Source: Cristatella mucedo | Taxonomy: Eukaryota > Bryozoa > Phylactolaemata > Cristatellidae | NCBI GenBank assembly: GCA_009760855.2 | Contig: WPIO01000108.1 | Location: 1,143,501-1,207,500, forward strand | Direction: 5' to 3' | DNA: 64,000 nt | Notes under the pieces: generated by a model | Databases searched by the model: none | What the model was told of the DNA's origin: nothing | What the model saw: the letters and a program-made list of their open reading frames with translations, nothing else | Shown: positions 59,675-64,000 of the stretch, one piece after another | How positions within the stretch are numbered: the first letter of the stretch is position 1 | Layout of the letters: each line of letters opens with the position of its first letter | Position numbers and translations under genes: made by a program

Positions 59675-59934
59675 TGCTAAAGGGAAAGCACTACTGGATC
59701 GGTCTTCGTTCCGTAAGCTACGCGTACAAGTGGTACTGGAGCTGCGGATTCGAACCGCTGGTCTATTCATCTTGGGCCAACAATGAGCCGAACAACGAGG
59801 ACGAGTTCTGCGTGCACCTCGACCTGAATCGAGGTTACAAATGGAATAACTCGCCGTGCGCTGGAGCCTACTCCGAGCCAGGCACCTCGTTTATCTGCGA
59901 GACTTGCACTTCTTCTTGCGACGGAGCTAAATAG
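59675..59934 (+). CDS. lectin B last exon: second half of the domain
   Basis: The exon starts after GCTCCGTTGCAG and ends at TAG. It contains YWIGLRSV, YWSCGFEP, WANNEPNNEDEFC with the EPN motif, KWNNSPC and SFICETC, then a tail with one more Cys (SSCDGAK). The same extra cysteines as in gene A are present. Confidence 0.9.
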
Positions 59935-59951
59935 ACTGATGAGGAGAGCTC

Positions 59952-59957
59952 AATAAA
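59952..59957 (+). promoter_or_regulatory. poly(A) signal of lectin B
   Basis: AATAAA lies 18 bp after the stop codon and is followed by a GT/T-rich stretch (GAGTGCGTTTT). Confidence 0.7.
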
Positions 59958-60298
59958 AGAGTGCGTTTTAACGATGACGTTCTCGAAGAGCCGTGGCCGC
60001 ACAGCAGTCAGAGCTTCCTCTCGCGTCTCTCGCGTCGGTCGCGCAGCCACCACAAAGATTTCTTAATGATTCGATTCGTCATAAAAACGCTGCATTACGA
60101 TTCTCGCGATACTGATTACGATTATTGCGATTACGCGTCGCATGCGACTCGCATGCTGACTTAAATCTACGAGTGCAACAAGGAAAGCCTGACACAATTT
60201 CTGAAGGCGCATTCGCTAATAATACTAGAGTCAACCTTGTTTATAGGCAACCCGAAAATTGAGTGCAAAAAAGTTACTTATAGCCAAGATTGACAATT
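59958..60298. other. between lectin B and the second large repeat
   Basis: No gene is supported. The repeat starts abruptly at about 60299 with TTAAATCAGCTAG. Confidence 0.4.
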
Positions 60299-61012
60299 TT
60301 AAATCAGCTAGTTTTTTTCTTATATAGTATAAGTATGGTTAATTTGCATAGCCCACTAAGAGAACCAAATCTCTATTCGGGCACACGCGTACGCCACGGG
60401 GCCCGAGTCCATGATCTCGGTCGTCAAGTACATTCACTTTGACCTTGGCTTGAGGTGAGTACCTTGACCTCAAGGCCAAACGAGGGCGACAACTTGCAAA
60501 CGCCATCTCCATATATAAAAAGAGCCTGTTCCTATATTTTAAGGGTGTATGCATACTTAGTATGTTGACCGAAACAAGGTTCTAAAATTGATAAACAGAG
60601 AAAAAAGTAAGTGAGCCCTTAGGTTGTAATCAAACTCTGCTCGTGACTCACGAGATCGAATTGTCAAGAGGAAAGTTGTAGCCCACGAGTCTCCTGCGCA
60701 AAACAGACCTCAATAGTCAAACTGCATGCCTGCACAGCTTCCTTTCACCAGGTAATGTTCTGTTCTGACTGACCATTGAAATCCAAGCTTTTCTAGTGCT
60801 TTTTCCGAGGTTGCTTGACTGCTTCTGCCAGTCTAGTGAATAGGCTTCCGCCGTCATGTTCGGAATACTATCAAGCAAAAGGGAGCATGTAAGTCTATCT
60901 GGCGGTTTTTGTAGATGCAAATTCCGATTGCGCGTTCACTTAGCCGTGTAGCCTTCATCTCGGTCAGTGGAATTATGTGGCATTTTCAAGCTGGAAAGAT
61001 TTTTGTTTGCAG

Positions 61013-61040
61013 AGGTCAGTAGTCGGAGTGAAAAAATACC
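61013..61040 (+). pseudogene. MBD copy exon 3 with changed donor
   Basis: Reads RSVVGVKKY plus one base. One base change gives Ile to Val compared with copy 1. The following dinucleotide is GC; GC-AG introns exist but usually need a better donor context. Confidence 0.7.
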
Positions 61041-61159
61041 GCGAGTGTGCGCGCATGCTGTGCATTTATTGCCCATTCTGCCATGCAACGATGCGGTGAT
61101 TGATTGAGTGGCAGCGTCCGCTTGAGTCGCCCGCCGCCGCGAGCTGTACGCTATTGCAG

Positions 61160-61404
61160 TGGCCGCTCATCCGGAGACTCGGCTTACTGAACGAAACTTC
61201 AGTTTTGAGCAGAAAAGGATCACAGCCGGAAACTCCTCGTACGAGTACCTGAGGAAGGCAGGTGTTAGTAGCGATGTCAAAGTCCGACAAGCGAAAGGTG
61301 GCGAAAGTAAGGGGAGCGGCTTCCGAGGCAACGAGTTCAGTGTCGCTGAGCGGCGTCCGACAGGGTCACCATCGACCTTGAGATCGCTGGAAGTTAAGGC
61401 CACG
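61160..61404 (+). pseudogene. MBD copy exon 4
   Basis: Same 245-nt length and splice sites as 39772-40016. Only Gly to Ala near the start changes the protein; the other few base changes are silent. Confidence 0.75.
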
Positions 61405-61441
61405 GTAAGCTCCTCCAAAACAGAGTCTCAGGCTCGTGCAC

Positions 61442-61782
61442 CCAAAGCCTGGAACTCCCCCCGACCTGCGTCAGAACATCCCCTGACCTGACCATATTTA
61501 AAAAGAACTTAAAGACACACATATTTTAAAACAGCATTTAGTGGGTCCCTGCGATTCGTCCTTCATGTGCTTATGCGTGCTGACAATGTGCATTATGCCA
61601 CTAACCACATTTGCATGCTGAACCTGTGCATGTCACCCCTAACCATGTTATTCATGTTGTTTATCAAGCAGGATATTACTCACCACTCAATCGCGTTTCC
61701 CTTTGCTGCAAATGTAAAGCGCCTAGAGAGAGATTGAGTTCTCTGAGGGCAATTTATCAAGTGCATTATTATTATTATTATA
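61442..61782 (+). mobile_element. LINE-A insertion specific to copy 2
   Basis: A 341-bp 5'-truncated LINE-A starts in CCAAAGCCTGGAACTCC, includes the frame end, 3' UTR and tail, and ends in ATTATTATTATTATA. It is flanked by GTGCAC on both sides (61436-61441 and 61783-61788), a likely target-site duplication. Copy 1 has no insertion at this site. Confidence 0.9.
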
Positions 61783-61835
61783 GTGCACTGTCCAGACCCC
61801 CAGTGTTTTTGAGGATATTTTCTTTGATGCTTCCT

Positions 61836-61905
61836 TTGTGTTAAATGTATAGTGCTAATAAAAAGATTCTCTGAGGGCGCTATAACAAACGTATTATAAT
61901 AATTG
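61836..61905 (+). mobile_element. LINE-A tail shared with copy 1
   Basis: The same short tail as at 40090, here with a deletion in the stem-loop (AGTGCTAATAAAAAGATTCTC). Confidence 0.7.
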
Positions 61906-62759
61906 TTATTACTGTGCTTTTGTCTTCATGATGAGTCTTCGATGTGCCCACTACGTTTTCCTTATTTGCGCAAGATTTGCTGCGAACCGTACTGGAGACA
62001 ATCCTTCTACAGAAACTCATTTTCCGAGAATAGTTACGCCAGACCGCCGAAATTTACAAATGGTTTCTCAGATTTCGGACGTAGCGAATGAGTTGCATTC
62101 CTACTATATCCTACATTTGTGTGATTAACCTCTTTCTTTGTTCTGTCAATTTACGTCAATACTTTATTTTTACGTCATATTTACGTCAACAATCGAGATT
62201 AAACTTCAGTATTAGCCTTTCGTTTCCGTCTTTGACCGCTTGGCAGCAATCTAAAAGGAATCCAAGTGCACGAATCGTCTAGAAATGCGAGGATTTCCTC
62301 TTCCTCAATTTGTTTGCACATAAAAACGCAGCATGTGGATGAATACACAGGTGCCTCGATGCTGATCGAGCTCAGTCCTAAGAAACCGAAAAGCCTATTT
62401 CCAGGTCAGCGTATTTCTAGGTCAACGTATTTTTAGGTTTTCGAGCGGAAAAGAGAGCAAAAACGTGCAGTACCTTAAAAAACGAGTTTCTTGAAGCACG
62501 GAACATGTAGCGTAACGGCACGCTTTCATTCAAAAATGCGCATTTGACAATGTTTTGCTTGTTATCAAAATCTGTAGAGAAGCAGTCGCGAGGAGGAGTA
62601 CTATTTGATCGCTCCGGTTTTTTGAAGAAAACGAGCTATTTATGCTTCCGCACAATCGTGGGTTCGTCTTACAAGATCTGATTGTTTTTAGTACCGTACG
62701 TGCCAGATGTTTTATGAGCTCTGAACTTCCATACGCAATGTTTGCCGTCCACTTTGTAG

Positions 62760-63224
62760 AAGCTACGTCAACAGTGCGAAGTGAATGATTGTTCACCAAG
62801 AGGGAGGAGAGTGCGGAGTAATAGGAATAACACTCCAAGGCTTGATCACTTGTGCGCCGAAAGTGCGGAAGGATCGAGCGCATCGGCGATGGAGTTAAAC
62901 TCGCCAAAGGCGAAGGTCAATGCGTTTCTTGCCGAGCGAATACTCCGTGACGCTGACGAGCAAGCGTCATGGAGCAGCCGTGGCGGCCCAACTGCTGGAG
63001 TGTCATCTTCTGCACGGCGCGGCCTCATTGAAAAAAGAACGAGAGGCCCGGGAGTCGAAGAGATGCTCTGCCCTCCGAAAAAAAAGAAGTGGTCGTGTCG
63101 ACTCTTGAGTAAAGAATCCAAATCGCTTGAAGAAGCACCACTCACCACTACAGCTCGAGCCGCCATTGATCGAGCTGCATGCGTGGCCAACGCTCTGTCG
63201 TGGGGCATCGCTCTGCCGAACTGA
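62760..63224 (+). pseudogene. MBD copy exon 5
   Basis: Starts after CCACTTTGTAG and ends in TGA like copy 1. One 3-bp gain and one 18-bp loss keep the frame. The KKKKW stretch and the Ala-rich end are kept. Confidence 0.7.
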
Positions 63225-63448
63225 CCTCACTTGAACAGGTAGCCGAGCAGAGCGGGGGCTACAAGCATCCCGGCCAGTATCCCCGACCGCGTCAGCGGAA
63301 ACGATGCGATAATAGTAGAGGTACACTGGTGGCATTCTGATATGGCGATGCCTCTGCCAGAACAGCACACGCTGACTTGACATAGGAGGTGAGCCAGTTT
63401 TTTCCGAATCAGCATTGAACGCTGTTCAAAGTCTGCCTGCAGTGTAGA

Positions 63449-63454
63449 AATAAA
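63449..63454 (+). promoter_or_regulatory. poly(A) signal of the MBD copy
   Basis: AATAAA at the place matching 41697 in copy 1. Confidence 0.5.
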
Positions 63455-63484
63455 AATAATTGCCAAGACACTTTTCACAAAACT

Positions 63485-63575
63485 TTGCTCTGTATCTGTT
63501 GATCAACCGGCAGTCATTCCGGCTCTTTTAGCAAAGGAGACACGTGGTCAAATCTCTGGGACTTGGAAAACTATT
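63485..63575 (-). mobile_element. LINE-B fragment shared with copy 1
   Basis: The minus strand has the same LINE-B piece as 41735 (TTTGACCACGTGTCTCC, CCGGTTGATCAACAG). Confidence 0.7.
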
Positions 63576-64000
63576 AGACCAGTTTTGTCAAGTTCAAGGC
63601 CAGAAAGATTTCCCTAAGAGAAACCAAACGCTAGTAACTGTAGGAACAAGCACGACCAAATGCAGTGCTTAGTAGTTCAAGCGCTGTAGTAAAAAGAACG
63701 ATACATATTGTGAAACCCGCTTAGAACTTGGAGTGAATTTTGATTCGATAAGGTATCGTTGACTGCAAGTTTGAATAAAGCTATTTCGAATTACTGCAAA
63801 GTTTGATGAATCGACGAGTTAGAGCACTCATTTTGGGTGAATGGCTAACTTGAGGCACGACAGCGGAAGCAATGAAAATGAAAGTAAAAGGAAACTTCAT
63901 TTCATCGCTTCGCGGAATCGATGCAAAGCGTTGTGGAGAAAACAGCAGGTGCACCCAGCCGACCATAAATTACGCAAGTTGCATTCCATAACGCTCTGGT

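Larger units (their letters stand above)
51248..59934 (+). other. C-type lectin gene B
   Basis: Four exons are seen: signal peptide (51248-51307), a 43-nt linker exon (51395-51437), first half of the lectin domain (54260-54400) and second half with stop (59675-59934). The product is a small secreted lectin-like protein with an EPN motif and WNN in place of WND. A further short exon between 51437 and 54260, as in gene A, may exist but was not found. The last intron is 5.3 kb and holds a near-complete LINE-B, a SINE and further LINE pieces. Confidence 0.85.
61013..63224 (+). pseudogene. 5'-truncated copy of the MBD gene
   Basis: Exons 3-5 of the MBD gene recur at 61013-61040, 61160-61404 and 62760-63224. 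The exons for the N-terminal part and the first MBD half are outside the duplicated block and are not found upstream. The donor after exon 3 is GCGAGT instead of GTGAGT. Exons 4 and 5 keep open frames. The copy cannot make a whole MBD as it stands, unless it has gained new 5' exons. I call it a pseudogene or partial gene copy. Confidence 0.75.
60299..64000 (+). repeat. large direct repeat, copy 2 (runs off the window)
   Basis: The block matches 38923-42270 in the same orientation, about 21.4 kb away. It differs by scattered substitutions, small indels, a LINE-A insertion at 61442-61782 and loss of the right palindrome arm. It is still matching at base 64000. Confidence 0.95.

Overview
This window is nuclear DNA from an animal, not from a microbe. 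Genes are split by GT-AG introns. Long dinucleotide and trinucleotide microsatellites, many 5'-truncated non-LTR retrotransposons and tRNA-derived SINE-like repeats fill the space between exons. The genes found are a C2H2 zinc-finger protein, a methyl-CpG-binding-domain (MBD) protein and two secreted C-type lectins. This fits a metazoan that may methylate CpG. I cannot name the species or phylum from sequence alone. All exon models below were made by eye from splice sites, reading phase and family motifs; none has transcript support here.

Layout. 1-16 kb: mostly dead LINE pieces of two L2-like families (called LINE-A and LINE-B here), GC-rich single-copy stretches and a 250-bp GGA microsatellite. 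16.7-27.2 kb, minus strand: a zinc-finger gene of at least 14 exons. Every intron I could place is phase 1 and falls at the glycine of the inter-finger linker. Its introns hold a ~0.75-kb CA array, a CT array, an AGC array of about 140 units, a second AGC array, and LINE-A and LINE-B fragments. 28-35.4 kb: LINE fragments, GC-rich stretches (notably 32.1-32.96 kb) and an AT island.

36.0-41.7 kb, plus strand: an MBD-protein gene of at least five exons. The MBD is spread over three exons, one of them a 28-nt microexon. The 3' part of this gene lies in a ~3.4-kb block (38.92-42.27 kb) that is repeated in direct orientation at 60.30 kb to the window end. The second block lacks the first half of the MBD, carries a changed splice donor and contains a younger LINE-A insertion. 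It looks like a 5'-truncated gene copy.

46.7-49.4 kb and 51.2-59.96 kb, plus strand: two paralogous C-type lectin genes lying between the two MBD blocks. Each splits its single lectin domain with a phase-1 intron, keeps an EPN sugar-binding motif, has WNN where WND is usual, and ends in a cysteine-rich tail. LINE insertions have enlarged their introns; in the first gene a LINE tail ends only about 25 bp before the last exon. The order MBD block, lectin, lectin, MBD block suggests local segmental duplication.

The genes do not form an operon or a shared pathway. The zinc-finger and MBD proteins should act in the nucleus on DNA or chromatin, and the lectins should be secreted and may bind sugars.
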